Assembly (NCBI RefSeq): GCF_001894985.1
Contig: NZ_BCXG01000001.1
Location: forward strand, 248,001 to 312,000
Reading direction: 5' to 3'
Length of the DNA stretch: 64,000 bases
Source of the DNA: Rhodococcus tukisamuensis NBRC 100609
GTDB taxonomy: Bacteria; Actinomycetota; Actinomycetes; Mycobacteriales; Mycobacteriaceae
Each line of letters opens with the position of its first letter. Position 1 is the stretch's first letter. Below the pieces are notes generated by a model that searched no databases, was not told where the DNA came from, and saw only the letters and a list, made by a program, of their open reading frames with translations. Of this stretch, positions 17,546-25,871 are shown one piece after another. The position numbers and the translations under genes are program-made.

Positions 17546-18340
17546 ATGACTGTTGTCGACATCAACGCGCACAGGACGTGCGGAACCGGACGACGGCCGG
17601 CGCGGGAGTCGATGCTCGAACGCATGACGTTCATCGTCGACGCGTTCGACGATCCCAACGAGGTGCTCATGCTCGAGGACGTCACGGTCCGGGCCGGCCT
17701 GCCCCGATCGACCACCCATCGGATCGTCACCGAGCTGGTCGACCTGGGCTGGCTCGCCCGGACCGGCCGCGGCTACGCCCTGGGGACCCGTGCGCTCGGT
17801 GCGCTCGGGCCGCAGGCCTCGCACGCCCGGATCCGGATCGCCGCGAGCGACATCGTGCAGGAGCTCTACCTGCGCACCGGGATGGTGGTCCACCTCGGCG
17901 TCCTCGACGGCTCCCAGGAGTACTTCCTGGACAAGGTCGGCGGTCCCTTTGCCCGTGCCCTGCGGTCCCGGGTGGGGTCGCGACTGGCCGCCTACCGCGG
18001 CACCGGCGGACGCTCGATGCTGGCGCTGCTCACCCCGGAGCGGGTGGACCAGCTGGTCGGCGACGAGCTGGCCCGCGACGACGCCCGCGGCAAGTGGACG
18101 CTGCCCCGACTGCACACCGAGCTCAACCGTATCCGCGGCGCGCAGGGTGTCGCCTACGAGCTGACCGAGAACGTCTCCGGCATCGGGGCGGGCGGCATCG
18201 GCAGCCTCGCGGCCGCGATCCGGACCAGTGACGGCACCGTGGCGTCGCTGTGTGTCGCGGGCGAGGCGCACAAGGTACGGCCCGAGCGGGTCGCCCCGCT
18301 GGTCCGGGAGGCTTCGGTCAGGCTCGCGATGGCGCTCTGA
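17546..18340 (+). CDS. IclR-family transcriptional regulator
   Basis: This 264-residue DNA-binding protein has an N-terminal winged helix (about residues 20-80; recognition helix around AGLPRSTTHRIVTELVDLGWL). A C-terminal IclR effector domain follows, with VHLGVLDGSQEYFLDKVGG and a conserved GTGGRSMLALL region. The ATG at 17546 follows AAGGGA; an in-frame start 20 codons upstream would read through the candidate operator and is not preferred. The gene follows the flavoprotein gene by 98 bp. IclR proteins commonly control adjacent catabolic genes in response to a pathway metabolite; here the ligand is unknown. Confidence 0.9.
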   Translation: MTVVDINAHRTCGTGRRPARESMLERMTFIVDAFDDPNEVLMLEDVTVRAGLPRSTTHRIVTELVDLGWLARTGRGYALGTRALGALGPQASHARIRIAASDIVQELYLRTGMVVHLGVLDGSQEYFLDKVGGPFARALRSRVGSRLAAYRGTGGRSMLALLTPERVDQLVGDELARDDARGKWTLPRLHTELNRIRGAQGVAYELTENVSGIGAGGIGSLAAAIRTSDGTVASLCVAGEAHKVRPERVAPLVREASVRLAMAL

Positions 18341-18361
18341 GGGCGCCGCGGCACCGCTGCC

Positions 18362-18421
18362 CGCACAAACGGCCCGGGGCGTGATCGGCGACTGCCGCTC
18401 ACGCCCCGGGCCGTTTGTGCG
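18362..18421. terminator. Long bidirectional hairpin between iclR and menB
   Basis: A perfect 23-bp stem (18362-18384 with 18399-18421) closes a 14-nt loop between the convergent iclR and menB genes. There is no U-tract. It should terminate transcription from both sides. Confidence 0.88.
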
Positions 18422-18436
18422 CGGAGATCCGGTTGC

Positions 18437-19339
18437 TCAGAAGTACCAGGGGTACGGCGACCAGTCGGGGTCGCGCTTCTCGAGGAACGAGTCCCGTCCC
18501 TCGACCGCCTCATCCGTCATGTAGGCCATCCGGGTGGCCTCGCCCGCGAACAGCTGCTGCCCGACCAGTCCGTCGTCCTGCAGGTTGAAGGCGTACTTGA
18601 GCATCCGCTGGGCCTGCGGGGACTTGCCGTTGATCTTCCCGGCCCACTCGATCGCGACGTCCTCGAGCTCGGCGTGGTCGACGACCTTGTTCACCGCGCC
18701 CATCCGGTGCATCTCCTCGGCGGTGTAGGTCTCGCCGAGGAAGAAGATCTCGCGGGCGAACTTCTGGCCGACCATCTTCGCCAGGTACGCGCTGCCGTAA
18801 CCACCGTCGAAGCTGCCCACGTCCGCGTCGGTCTGCTTGAAGCGGGCGTGCTCGCGGCTGGCCAGGGTCAGGTCGCACACCACGTGCAGGGAGTGTCCGC
18901 CGCCGGCCGCCCAGCCGTTGACCAGGCAGATGACCACCTTGGGCATGAACCGGATCAGGCGCTGGACCTCGAGGATGTGCAGCCGACCGGAGCGGGCCTT
19001 GTCCACGGTGTCCGCGGTCTCGCCCTCGGCGTACTGGTAGCCGCTGCGGCCCCGGATGCGCTGGTCGCCGCCGGAGCAGAAGGCCCAGCCGCCGTCCTTG
19101 CTGCTCGGGCCGTTGCCGGTCAGCAGCACCGCGCCCACGTCGGAGGTCATCCGGGCGTGGTCGAGCGCCTGGTAGAGCTCGTCGACGGTGTGCGGGCGGA
19201 AGGCGTTTCGCACCTCCGGGCGGTTGAAGGCCACGCGCACGGTGCCCTGCGTGATGTGCCGGTGATAGGTGATGTCCGTGAGGTTCTCGAACCCGGGGAC
19301 CGGACGCCACAACTGCGGATTGAAGGTCACGGTGCCCAA
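18437..19339 (-). CDS. menB: 1,4-dihydroxy-2-naphthoyl-CoA synthase
   Basis: MenB closes the ring of O-succinylbenzoyl-CoA to give DHNA-CoA in menaquinone synthesis. It is a crotonase-fold enzyme acting in the cytoplasm. Hallmarks are FNRPEVRNAFRPHTVDELY, WAFCSGGDQRIRG, the oxyanion-hole segment VNGWAAGGGHSLHVVCDLTL and the active-site DVGSFDGGYGS with its Asp and Tyr. The C-terminus ends DWSPYPWYF, as in M. tuberculosis MenB (314 aa). The start is uncertain: TTG 19339 (300 aa) has a G-run 6 nt upstream, while GTG 19330 (297 aa) is the alternative. The thioesterase gene is transcribed divergently from it. Confidence 0.96.
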   Translation of the reverse strand: MGTVTFNPQLWRPVPGFENLTDITYHRHITQGTVRVAFNRPEVRNAFRPHTVDELYQALDHARMTSDVGAVLLTGNGPSSKDGGWAFCSGGDQRIRGRSGYQYAEGETADTVDKARSGRLHILEVQRLIRFMPKVVICLVNGWAAGGGHSLHVVCDLTLASREHARFKQTDADVGSFDGGYGSAYLAKMVGQKFAREIFFLGETYTAEEMHRMGAVNKVVDHAELEDVAIEWAGKINGKSPQAQRMLKYAFNLQDDGLVGQQLFAGEATRMAYMTDEAVEGRDSFLEKRDPDWSPYPWYF

Positions 19340-19446
19340 GGTTATCCCCCCGACCGTGAACTCCCGCCGGACCCCGGGGGCACGCTGGCCGGACCCCGGC
19401 ACGGGCCCTGACCGGACCCCCGGCCGTGCGGGTTACCGTGCAGGAC

Positions 19447-20085
19447 ATGAGTGAGCGCGTGGAACGAGGCGGCGAGTACGAGAAGCACGGGGGATTCCCC
19501 GTCTACCGGGCCGTCGAGGACAACGGCGGACCCGACTTCGGTCGATTCGTGGAGGGCATGCGCACCGTGCAGGACCTCGCGGTGTCCACCGCGCCGCCGC
19601 CGGAGGTGCTCGCACAGGCCGCGGAGCAGGCCGAGGCCCTCGCCGCACTGCTCGCGCCGTACCAGGTTCCCGAGGGGGAGCAGACCGGCGGACGCTCGAT
19701 CGGGCTGCCCGGCCGCGGCAGCCTGCTGATGCTCCCGTGGACCGTCGAGAAGTTCGACGCGACCGGCGTGCGCAGCACCGGCGTGTTCCGCCGATTCCAC
19801 ATGGGCGGCAACGGCGCCGCGCACGGCGGCACGCTGCCGTTGCTCTTCGACGACATGTTCGGGATGATCACCCACGCGTACGGACGCCCGATCAGCCGCA
19901 CCGCGTACCTGCACGTCAACTACCGCAAGATCACCCCGATCGACACCCCGCTCGTCATCGAGGGGCAGGTCGACCGGGTCGACGGGCGCAAGACCTTCAT
20001 CACCGCCAAGCTCATGGACTCCGAGGGCACGGTGCTCGCGGACGGTGAGGCGCTGATGCTGGTGCTGCTCGCCGGCCAGCCCTGA
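19447..20085 (+). CDS. PaaI/hotdog-fold thioesterase beside menB
   Basis: This 212-residue protein ends in a hotdog (4HBT/PaaI) domain. The active-site helix reads HMGGNGAAHGGTLPLLFDD (about residues 118-136), with a conserved acid in LLFDDMFG and a later YLHVNYRKITP strand. About 90 residues precede the hotdog core and are mostly helical. The ATG at 19447 is chosen, with a weak ribosome-binding site. The gene is divergent from menB and upstream of the comB-like/menC operon. Hotdog enzymes hydrolyse DHNA-CoA to DHNA in other bacteria (MenI-type), so this is a candidate for that step here. The assignment rests on fold and neighbourhood, not on direct homology to a proven MenI. Confidence 0.82.
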   Translation: MSERVERGGEYEKHGGFPVYRAVEDNGGPDFGRFVEGMRTVQDLAVSTAPPPEVLAQAAEQAEALAALLAPYQVPEGEQTGGRSIGLPGRGSLLMLPWTVEKFDATGVRSTGVFRRFHMGGNGAAHGGTLPLLFDDMFGMITHAYGRPISRTAYLHVNYRKITPIDTPLVIEGQVDRVDGRKTFITAKLMDSEGTVLADGEALMLVLLAGQP

Positions 20086-20161
20086 CTCCGGCGGCGCTGA
20101 CTCCGTCCAACTCCGACCGCGCGCCACTCGGCCGCCGCCCGCCGGGTGAAAGGATGACCGC

Positions 20162-20920
20162 ATGCTGCCCGCACACCGTCAGGGCGCCTACCGGGTCCGG
20201 TTCGACTGGGGCCCGGTGGGAGCGGCGGCGGTCGTCGCGGACTGCGACGTCGCTGTCGTCGTCGACGTGCTGTCCTTCACCACCACGCTGACCGTGGCGC
20301 TCGACGCCGGCACCGTTGTCCACCCGTTCCGCTGGGATCCCGATTCGGCCGCGACCTATGCCGCCGAGCTGGGTGCGGCGGTGGCCGTCGGCCGCTCGCG
20401 CGGGGGTGCGGGCAAGGTGAGCCTCTCGCCCCTGTCGGTGCGCGGCGCCGCGGGCGGCGGGCGGCTGGTCCTGCCCTCGCCCAACGGTTCCGCCCTGTGC
20501 TTCGGTCTGGCCGAGACGGGGGTGACGGTGTTGGGCGCCTCCCTGCGCAACGCCTCGGCGGTCGCGCGCTGGGTGCGAAGGCGCGAAGGCGCGAGGGTGG
20601 CGGTGATCGCGGCGGGGGAGCGATGGCCCGACGGTTCGCTGCGGCCGGCCGCGGAGGACCTGTGGGGCGCGGGGGCGGTCCTGCACGCACTCGGCCCGCT
20701 CGACCCGGCGGAAGCCTCGCCGGAGTCGCGTTCGGCGGCAGAGGCATTCGTCGCCGCCTCCGGAGACCTCACCGGACGGCTGCGGGAGTGCGCCAGCGGG
20801 CGCGAACTGATCGACAAGGGCTTCGCCGAGGACGTGGCGATCGCCGCCGAGTTCGACGCCACCGCGGTGGTACCGGTGCTGCGGGGCGACGCCTTCGAGG
20901 ACGGGAGCGAATCGACATGA
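20162..20920 (+). CDS. ComB-like 2-phosphosulfolactate phosphatase family protein
   Basis: This 252-residue protein belongs to the family of archaeal ComB (PF04029), which dephosphorylates 2-phosphosulfolactate on the way to coenzyme M. Family landmarks are VVVDVLSFTTTLTVAL near residue 35, LVLPSPNGSALCF near residue 103 and an acidic ERWPDGSLRPAAEDLWGAG segment. Coenzyme M is not made by this type of organism, so the true substrate must differ. The stop overlaps the menC start (ATGA), giving tight coupling to o-succinylbenzoate synthase. A GAAAGGATG ribosome-binding region precedes ATG 20162. Confidence 0.82.
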   Translation: MLPAHRQGAYRVRFDWGPVGAAAVVADCDVAVVVDVLSFTTTLTVALDAGTVVHPFRWDPDSAATYAAELGAAVAVGRSRGGAGKVSLSPLSVRGAAGGGRLVLPSPNGSALCFGLAETGVTVLGASLRNASAVARWVRRREGARVAVIAAGERWPDGSLRPAAEDLWGAGAVLHALGPLDPAEASPESRSAAEAFVAASGDLTGRLRECASGRELIDKGFAEDVAIAAEFDATAVVPVLRGDAFEDGSEST

Positions 20921-21954
20921 CCGAGAATTCGTCGGCCGCAACGGAGCTGGCGGTGCCGACGCTCGGCGAACTGCTCGACGGCGCGGTGGTGGTGAGCCTG
21001 CCGATGCGGGTCCGGTTCCGCGGCATCACCAGCCGAGAGGTACTGCTGCTGCGCGGGCCCGCCGGTTACGGGGAGTTCGCGCCGTTCCCCGAGTACGACG
21101 ATGCCGAGTCGGCTGCATGGCTGCGGTCGGCAGTCGAGGCCGCCTGGCTCGGCCCGCCGACCGCGCTGCGTGCGACCGTGCCGATCAACGCCACGGTGCC
21201 CGCGGTGGACGCGGCCCGGGTCCCCGAGATCCTCGCGCGGTTCCCGGGTGCACGGACCGCGAAGGTGAAGGTCGCCGAGCGCGGCCAGGCCCTGGCCGAC
21301 GACCTCGCCCGCGTCGCCGCGGTCCGCGAACACGTCGAACACGTCCGGGTCGACGCGAACGGCGGGTGGACGGTCGGGGAGGCCACCGCGGCGCTGGCGG
21401 CGCTGACCGCCGACGGTCCGCTGCAGTACGCCGAACAGCCTTGCGCCACAGTGCCCGAGTTGGTCGAGGTGCGACGGCGCCTGGCGCAGCAGGCGGCCGC
21501 CTCGGGTGGCCTGCCGGTGCCCGTCGCCGCGGACGAGAGCATCCGCCGGGCCGAGGACCCGCTGCGGGTGGTCCGGGCCGGCGGAGCGGACGTCGCGGTG
21601 GTGAAGGTCGCGCCGCTGGGGGGCATGCGGGCATTGCTGCGCCTGGCCGACGAACTGTCCCGGCACGGGGTGCCGGTGGTGGTCTCGAGCGCCCTCGACT
21701 CCGCGGTGGGGATCGGCGCCGGCCTGGCCGCGGCGGCCGCGCTGCCGGACTCGGGGTACGCCTCCGGGCTCGGCACCGGCGGCTTCTTCGAAGCGGATGT
21801 CGCCCCGCCCCGCGTCGTAACTGGCGGGTCGCTGGCCGCCGCCGTCGTGGCGCCGGACCCCGAACGACTGGCCGCGTTGCGGGCCACGCCGGAGCGTGCT
21901 CACTGGTGGCTGGCCCGGCTCGCGCGCTGTCACGAACTCCTGCGGACCAGTTGA
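20917..21954 (+). CDS. menC: o-Succinylbenzoate synthase
   Basis: MenC dehydrates SHCHC to o-succinylbenzoate using the enolase-superfamily mechanism. The 345-residue protein shows the KxK base (TAKVKVAE), the metal ligands in VDANGGW, YAEQPC and VAADES, and the second base lysine in VVKVAPLGGM. It is slightly longer than the M. tuberculosis enzyme (326 aa) because of an N-terminal extension. The ATG at 20917 is fixed by overlap with the comB-like stop. menB, menD and menG lie in the same 10 kb, which supports the assignment over other muconate-lactonising-type enzymes. Confidence 0.93.
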   Translation: MTENSSAATELAVPTLGELLDGAVVVSLPMRVRFRGITSREVLLLRGPAGYGEFAPFPEYDDAESAAWLRSAVEAAWLGPPTALRATVPINATVPAVDAARVPEILARFPGARTAKVKVAERGQALADDLARVAAVREHVEHVRVDANGGWTVGEATAALAALTADGPLQYAEQPCATVPELVEVRRRLAQQAAASGGLPVPVAADESIRRAEDPLRVVRAGGADVAVVKVAPLGGMRALLRLADELSRHGVPVVVSSALDSAVGIGAGLAAAAALPDSGYASGLGTGGFFEADVAPPRVVTGGSLAAAVVAPDPERLAALRATPERAHWWLARLARCHELLRTS

Positions 21955-22025
21955 CGGAACTCGAAGTGCCCTGCGTCGTATAGGGTTCGGCGTCGACACC
22001 CAAGTCAACATCGGAGGAATTGAAA

Positions 22026-22472
22026 GTGGTTGCAGCGCTGCACGAAACCCTGCTCGACCCGTCGCGGCTGTCCGCCGTCGTCGCGGACGCGCAGGAACTG
22101 ATCGACGCCGAGGTCTCGGACAAGGGCGGTGCCTCGGGACTGGCCGTCAAGGCGGGCTACGGCGCGGTCAAGAAGGTCGGGCCGTCGATCGTGCCGGACG
22201 CGGTGGAGGGCCTGCTGCCCGGCTTCCTCGAGCGGCTCGAGCCGTTCTGGGCGGACTTCGCGGCGAACGATGGCACCGGCTTCGGTGACTACCTGGCCGC
22301 CCGCGGCGAGGAGGTGGCGGACGCACTGCTGGGTGTGACCGACGAGAAGATCGAGGGCTCGGACAAGTCCGCGATCAAGAAGGTCTACTCGACCATGCGT
22401 CCCTCGGCGAAGAAGAACGTCGTCGAGGCACTGCCGCGCCTGGGCGCGCTGGTCCAGAAGCACGCCGGCTAG
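22026..22472 (+). CDS. DUF6918-like conserved actinobacterial protein
   Basis: This 148-residue cytoplasmic protein is probably all-helical, rich in Lys/Ala/Val, without signal peptide or membrane helix. I recognise it only as resembling the uncharacterised DUF6918 group of actinobacteria. Typical segments are AVVADAQELIDAEVSDK, SGLAVKAGYGAVKKV and AKKNVVEALPRLGALV. The GTG at 22026 lies 7 nt after GGAGGA (22013-22018); the TTG at 22020 is too close to that site. It stands alone between menC and a hairpin. No function is proposed. Confidence 0.75.
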   Translation: MVAALHETLLDPSRLSAVVADAQELIDAEVSDKGGASGLAVKAGYGAVKKVGPSIVPDAVEGLLPGFLERLEPFWADFAANDGTGFGDYLAARGEEVADALLGVTDEKIEGSDKSAIKKVYSTMRPSAKKNVVEALPRLGALVQKHAG

Positions 22473-22487
22473 AAACGTTCGAACGGA

Positions 22488-22536
22488 GCCCGTGTGCCCC
22501 TCCGGTTGCCACCGCAGCCTGGAGGGGCACGCGGGC
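22488..22536. terminator. Bidirectional hairpin between the DUF6918-like and SIP genes
   Basis: A 16-bp stem (22488-22503 with 22521-22536, one G-T pair) with a 17-nt loop separates two convergent genes. No U-tract is present. Confidence 0.85.
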
Positions 22537-22543
22537 GTTGTGC

Positions 22544-23434
22544 TCAGTAGGCGGCGCGGCCGTGGCGCCAGTACCCGGTGAACGAGATGTCGGACTTGGG
22601 CACCTTGCGGTCGTTGACCAGGTGTCGGCGCAGCCCGGTCGGCAGCTCGCTCTCGCCGGCGACGAACGTGTACGACGGCCCGGCGGGCAACTGCGCCGCC
22701 CGCACCGTCTCCAGCGCCAGCACCCCCGGTCGGTCGTGCGGGTCCGAGCGCACCAGCCAGTGCAGGTTCACCCCGGCCGGCGCGGCCAGTTCCTGGGCGT
22801 CCGCGGCGTCAGGGATCTCGAGGTACACCTCCGCCCGCAGGTCTGCGGGCGACGACGCCAGGATGCCGGCGATCGCGGGCAGCGCGCTCTCGTCGCCGAC
22901 CAGCAGCTGCCAGGCGGCGTCCGGCGTCGGGTTGTAGATCAGGCCCTCGTCGAGCAGTGCCAGACGGTCGCCCGCGACCGCGGTCCGGGCCCACTCCGAA
23001 GCCGGGCCGCTGCCGTCTCCCGCCGAGTCCTCGGCGTCCCCTGCGTGCTCCGGGATCTCCGCGCCGTCGAGGGCGGCATGCAGCACCATGTCGATGTCGA
23101 TCTCCGGGACGGCCTCGCCGAAGGTGGCGTGCTCCGCGTCCCGGTATGCGCGGACCGTGTAGTTGCGGACCACGGGCCGGGTGCTCTTCGACATCGCCAG
23201 GTACTGGGCGTACCAGAGGTTGCTCGCCTTGGACGGCAGCCGCAGCTCGCTGTGCCCGGGCTGCGGGAGGAACAGCCGGAACCACTGGTCGAAGCCCATC
23301 GGGGTGAAACCGCGCAGGTCCTCGCCGCCGACCGTGACGCGGATGAAGTGGGGGCTGACCTGTTTGCTGCCGAGCACCCGCGCGGTGGTGACGTGCCGGT
23401 TCTCGGGTTTGACGAACTTGCTGCGCTTGGCCAT
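22544..23434 (-). CDS. Siderophore-interacting flavoprotein (SIP, ViuB-like ferric reductase)
   Basis: This 296-residue cytoplasmic NAD(P)H:FAD ferric-siderophore reductase releases iron from imported siderophores. The FAD-binding signature is RPVVRNYTVRAYR near residue 80. The C-terminal NAD(P)-binding part includes WQLLVGDESALPAIAGIL and YTFVAGESELPTGLRRHL, ending with FTGYWRHGRA. The start could be ATG 23434 or ATG 23461; the former is preferred on protein alignment grounds. An IdeR/DtxR-type iron box lies 77-95 nt upstream, and three 16-bp repeats lie in the leader. Iron-repressed expression is therefore likely. Confidence 0.92.
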   Translation of the reverse strand: MAKRSKFVKPENRHVTTARVLGSKQVSPHFIRVTVGGEDLRGFTPMGFDQWFRLFLPQPGHSELRLPSKASNLWYAQYLAMSKSTRPVVRNYTVRAYRDAEHATFGEAVPEIDIDMVLHAALDGAEIPEHAGDAEDSAGDGSGPASEWARTAVAGDRLALLDEGLIYNPTPDAAWQLLVGDESALPAIAGILASSPADLRAEVYLEIPDAADAQELAAPAGVNLHWLVRSDPHDRPGVLALETVRAAQLPAGPSYTFVAGESELPTGLRRHLVNDRKVPKSDISFTGYWRHGRAAY

Positions 23435-23457
23435 GTCCTCGGTTCCTCGGTGCTGGG

Positions 23458-23505
23458 TCATGTCAGATCGGGGTCATGTCAGATCGGGGTCATGTCACGA
23501 TCGGG
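23458..23505 (-). repeat. Three 16-bp tandem repeats in the SIP leader
   Basis: The unit TCATGTCAGATCGGGG occurs twice exactly (23458-23473, 23474-23489) and once with a shifted base (23490-23505). On the coding (minus) strand the exact copies create two overlapping mini-frames that each read ATG ACC CCG ATC TGA. They sit between the iron box and the SIP start. Confidence 0.8.
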
Positions 23506-23510
23506 CTGAG

Positions 23511-23529
23511 TCAGGCAAGCCTAACCGAA
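23511..23529. promoter_or_regulatory. IdeR/DtxR-type iron box
   Basis: TCAGGCAAGCCTAACCGAA matches 15 of 19 positions of the consensus TTAGGTTAGSCTAACCTAA. It lies between the flavin-reductase stop and the SIP gene, in position to repress SIP when iron is plentiful. Confidence 0.75.
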
Positions 23530-23536
23530 GGCTGGC

Positions 23537-24142
23537 TCAGGACGGTCGGCCCGGCCGCCGCAGCACCCGGACCTCGGGAGGCAGCCCCCACTCGGCACGG
23601 CCGAGCCGGCTGACCGGGGCCAGCGCGGCGAAGTCCGGCAGGCCGTCCTCGGCGAGCGCGCCGGTGCGCACCGAGATCGCGCGCACCGCGCCCATCACCA
23701 CGAAGCTGTTGCCGACCTCCACCACCCGGTGCAGGCCGCATTCGATGGCGATCGGCGACTGCGCAACCCGCGGAGGCCCGACCGTCTCGCTCGGCTCCGC
23801 CGTCACGCCCACCGCATCGAACTCGCTGACCCCGGACTCGAACGTCGCCGAGCTGGCGTTGACCCGGTCGATCAGCGCGGCCGTCGCCAGGTTCACCACG
23901 AATTCGCCGGTCTCCTCGATGTTGCGCAGGCTGTCCTTGCGGGTCACCGAGGTGAACTGCACCACCGGCGGTGCCGAGCTCGACACGGTGAAGAAGCTGT
24001 ACGGCGCGAGGTTGGTGACACCGTCGGCGGAGCGGGTGGAGACCCACGCGATCGGACGTGGCACCACCGAGGCGGTCAGGAGCCGGTACATCTGCTCGTC
24101 GGCGAGGTCGGCGGATTCGAAGAGCGTGCGCACCCGGACCAT
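23537..24142 (-). CDS. Flavin reductase-like protein (FMN-binding split barrel)
   Basis: This 201-residue protein has the flavin_reduct split-barrel fold. The landmark PRPIAWVSTRSADGVTNLAP near residue 28 is followed by SFFTVSSSAPPVVQF and the phosphate-binding RKDSLRNIEETGEFVVNL. Later, AECGLHR-like and VMGAVRAI segments match the family core. Such proteins bind FMN and reduce it or act in small oxidoreductase systems. The ATG at 24142 is 49 bp from the divergent menD start, so the two promoters overlap. The gene lies upstream of SIP in the same direction, but an iron box and a 102-bp gap separate them, so co-transcription is uncertain. Confidence 0.85.
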   Translation of the reverse strand: MVRVRTLFESADLADEQMYRLLTASVVPRPIAWVSTRSADGVTNLAPYSFFTVSSSAPPVVQFTSVTRKDSLRNIEETGEFVVNLATAALIDRVNASSATFESGVSEFDAVGVTAEPSETVGPPRVAQSPIAIECGLHRVVEVGNSFVVMGAVRAISVRTGALAEDGLPDFAALAPVSRLGRAEWGLPPEVRVLRRPGRPS

Positions 24143-24191
24143 GCTGCCAGCCGCCGCCGGTGGGCTCCGGCGGGTCTGACACCCTGGAACT

Positions 24192-25871
24192 GTGAATCCG
24201 TCCACCGCCCAGGCCACCGCTGTCGTCGACGAGCTGATTCGCGGCGGCGTCCGCGACGTGGTGCTTTGCCCGGGTTCGCGCAACGCCCCCCTCGCATTCG
24301 CGCTGCAGGCCGCCGACAACGCGGGGCGCCTGCGCCTGCACATGCGGATCGACGAGCGCACCGCGGGATTCCTCGCGGTGGGTCTGGCGGTCTCGGACGG
24401 CCGCCCGGTGCCGATCGTGATGACCTCCGGGACGGCCGTGGCCAACCTCGGTCCGGCGGTGCTGGAGGCGAACTACGCCCGGGTGCCGTTGGTGGTGCTC
24501 AGCGCCAACCGGCCCTACGAGATGCTCGGCACCGGCGCCAACCAGACCATCGAGCAGCTGGGCATGTTCGGCAGCCAGGTACGCGCCACGATCAGCCTGG
24601 GGCTGGCCGAGGACGGCGGTGAGCCCGGGTCGTCGCGCGGGCTCCGTTCCCACGAGCAGAACAGTCAGTGGCGCTCGGCGGTGTGCCGGGTGCTCGCCGC
24701 CGCCCGCGGAACCCGTTCCGGCAACGCCGGTCCGGTGCACTTCGACATGCCGCTGCGCGAGCCGTTGGTGCCCGACGTGCACCCGCAGGGCCCGGTGCCG
24801 CAGGGCCGGCCCGGCGACGCGGCGTGGACGACCACCGCACAGGCCACCCTGGACGTCCCGGTGGAACTGGACCTGACCGCGGACACGGTGGTGATCTCCG
24901 GCCACGGTTCCGGTCACCACCCCGAACTGGCCGGACTGCCCACCGTCGCCGAGCCGACCGCGCCGATGCACGGCGTGCCGCTGCACCCACTGGCGCTGCC
25001 GCAGCTCGCCCCGCGGCAGGCGGTGATCACCGGCAGGCCGACGCTGCACCGCCCGGTCTCCGCGCTGCTCGCGGACCCGCGGGTGGCGGTCTACGCGCTC
25101 ACCACCGGGCCGCGCTGGCCCGACGTCTCCGGCAACGTGCTGGCCACCGGCACCCGCGCCGTGGTGTCCGGCACCCCCGACCAGGCCTGGCTCGAGCGTT
25201 GCCGGCACCTGACAGAGCATGCGGACAAGGCGGTGCGGCAACAGCTTTCGGTACACCAGCAGCCGACCGGGCTGCACGTGGCCCGGGTGGTGATGGACGC
25301 GCTCGTCGACGGCGACCAGCTGGTGCTGGGTGCGTCGAACCCGGTGCGGGACGCCGCGCTGGTCAGCTACCCGCGACCGGGCGTGCGGGTGCTCTCGAAC
25401 CGCGGCGTCGCCGGCATCGACGGCACCGTGTCCACCGCGGTCGGCGCGGCGATGGCCGCGGACCGCCGCGGACCCGACCCGCGGACCGGCGCCGGCATCC
25501 GCACCATCGCGTTGATGGGCGACCTGACCTTCCTGCACGACGCGTCCGGCCTGTTGATCGGCAGCGGCGAGCCCCGGCCCCGCGACCTCACCGTGGTGGT
25601 CGCCAACGACGACGGCGGCGGCATCTTCGAGCTGCTCGAGCAGGGCGATCCGCAGTACGCCGGGGTCTTCGAGCGGGTGTTCGGGACGCCGCACGGGATG
25701 GACCTGTCCGCGCTGTGCGCCGCCTACCGGGTCGCGCACCGGGCGCTGGACCCGGACCAGCTCTCGGTGGCACTGGGCGAGCCGAACACCTCGGGCATCA
25801 GGGTGCTGGAGGTCGCGACCGAACGGTCGGGGCTGCGTGAGCTGCACGCCTCGGTGCGGGCACAGCTGTGA
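24192..25871 (+). CDS. menD: SEPHCHC synthase (2-oxoglutarate decarboxylase)
   Basis: MenD is the ThDP- and Mg-dependent first committed enzyme of the menaquinone pathway, joining isochorismate and 2-oxoglutarate. It is 559 residues from a GTG start at 24192. The pyrimidine-domain motif [15 protein letters not shown] and the catalytic Glu55 in [15 protein letters not shown] are present. The ThDP/Mg motif starts at [13 protein letters not shown] and ends at NDDGGGIFE. Length and motifs match M. tuberculosis Rv0555. The stop overlaps the start of the following membrane-protein gene, as in mycobacteria. Confidence 0.96.
   Translation: MNPSTAQATAVVDELIRGGVRDVVLCPGSRNAPLAFALQAADNAGRLRLHMRIDERTAGFLAVGLAVSDGRPVPIVMTSGTAVANLGPAVLEANYARVPLVVLSANRPYEMLGTGANQTIEQLGMFGSQVRATISLGLAEDGGEPGSSRGLRSHEQNSQWRSAVCRVLAAARGTRSGNAGPVHFDMPLREPLVPDVHPQGPVPQGRPGDAAWTTTAQATLDVPVELDLTADTVVISGHGSGHHPELAGLPTVAEPTAPMHGVPLHPLALPQLAPRQAVITGRPTLHRPVSALLADPRVAVYALTTGPRWPDVSGNVLATGTRAVVSGTPDQAWLERCRHLTEHADKAVRQQLSVHQQPTGLHVARVVMDALVDGDQLVLGASNPVRDAALVSYPRPGVRVLSNRGVAGIDGTVSTAVGAAMAADRRGPDPRTGAGIRTIALMGDLTFLHDASGLLIGSGEPRPRDLTVVVANDDGGGIFELLEQGDPQYAGVFERVFGTPHGMDLSALCAAYRVAHRALDPDQLSVALGEPNTSGIRVLEVATERSGLRELHASVRAQL

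Noticed and set aside
23458-23505. Possible CRISPR-like or integrase attachment repeats
   Set aside because: The 16-bp units are directly adjacent without spacers and there is no integrase or cas gene nearby.
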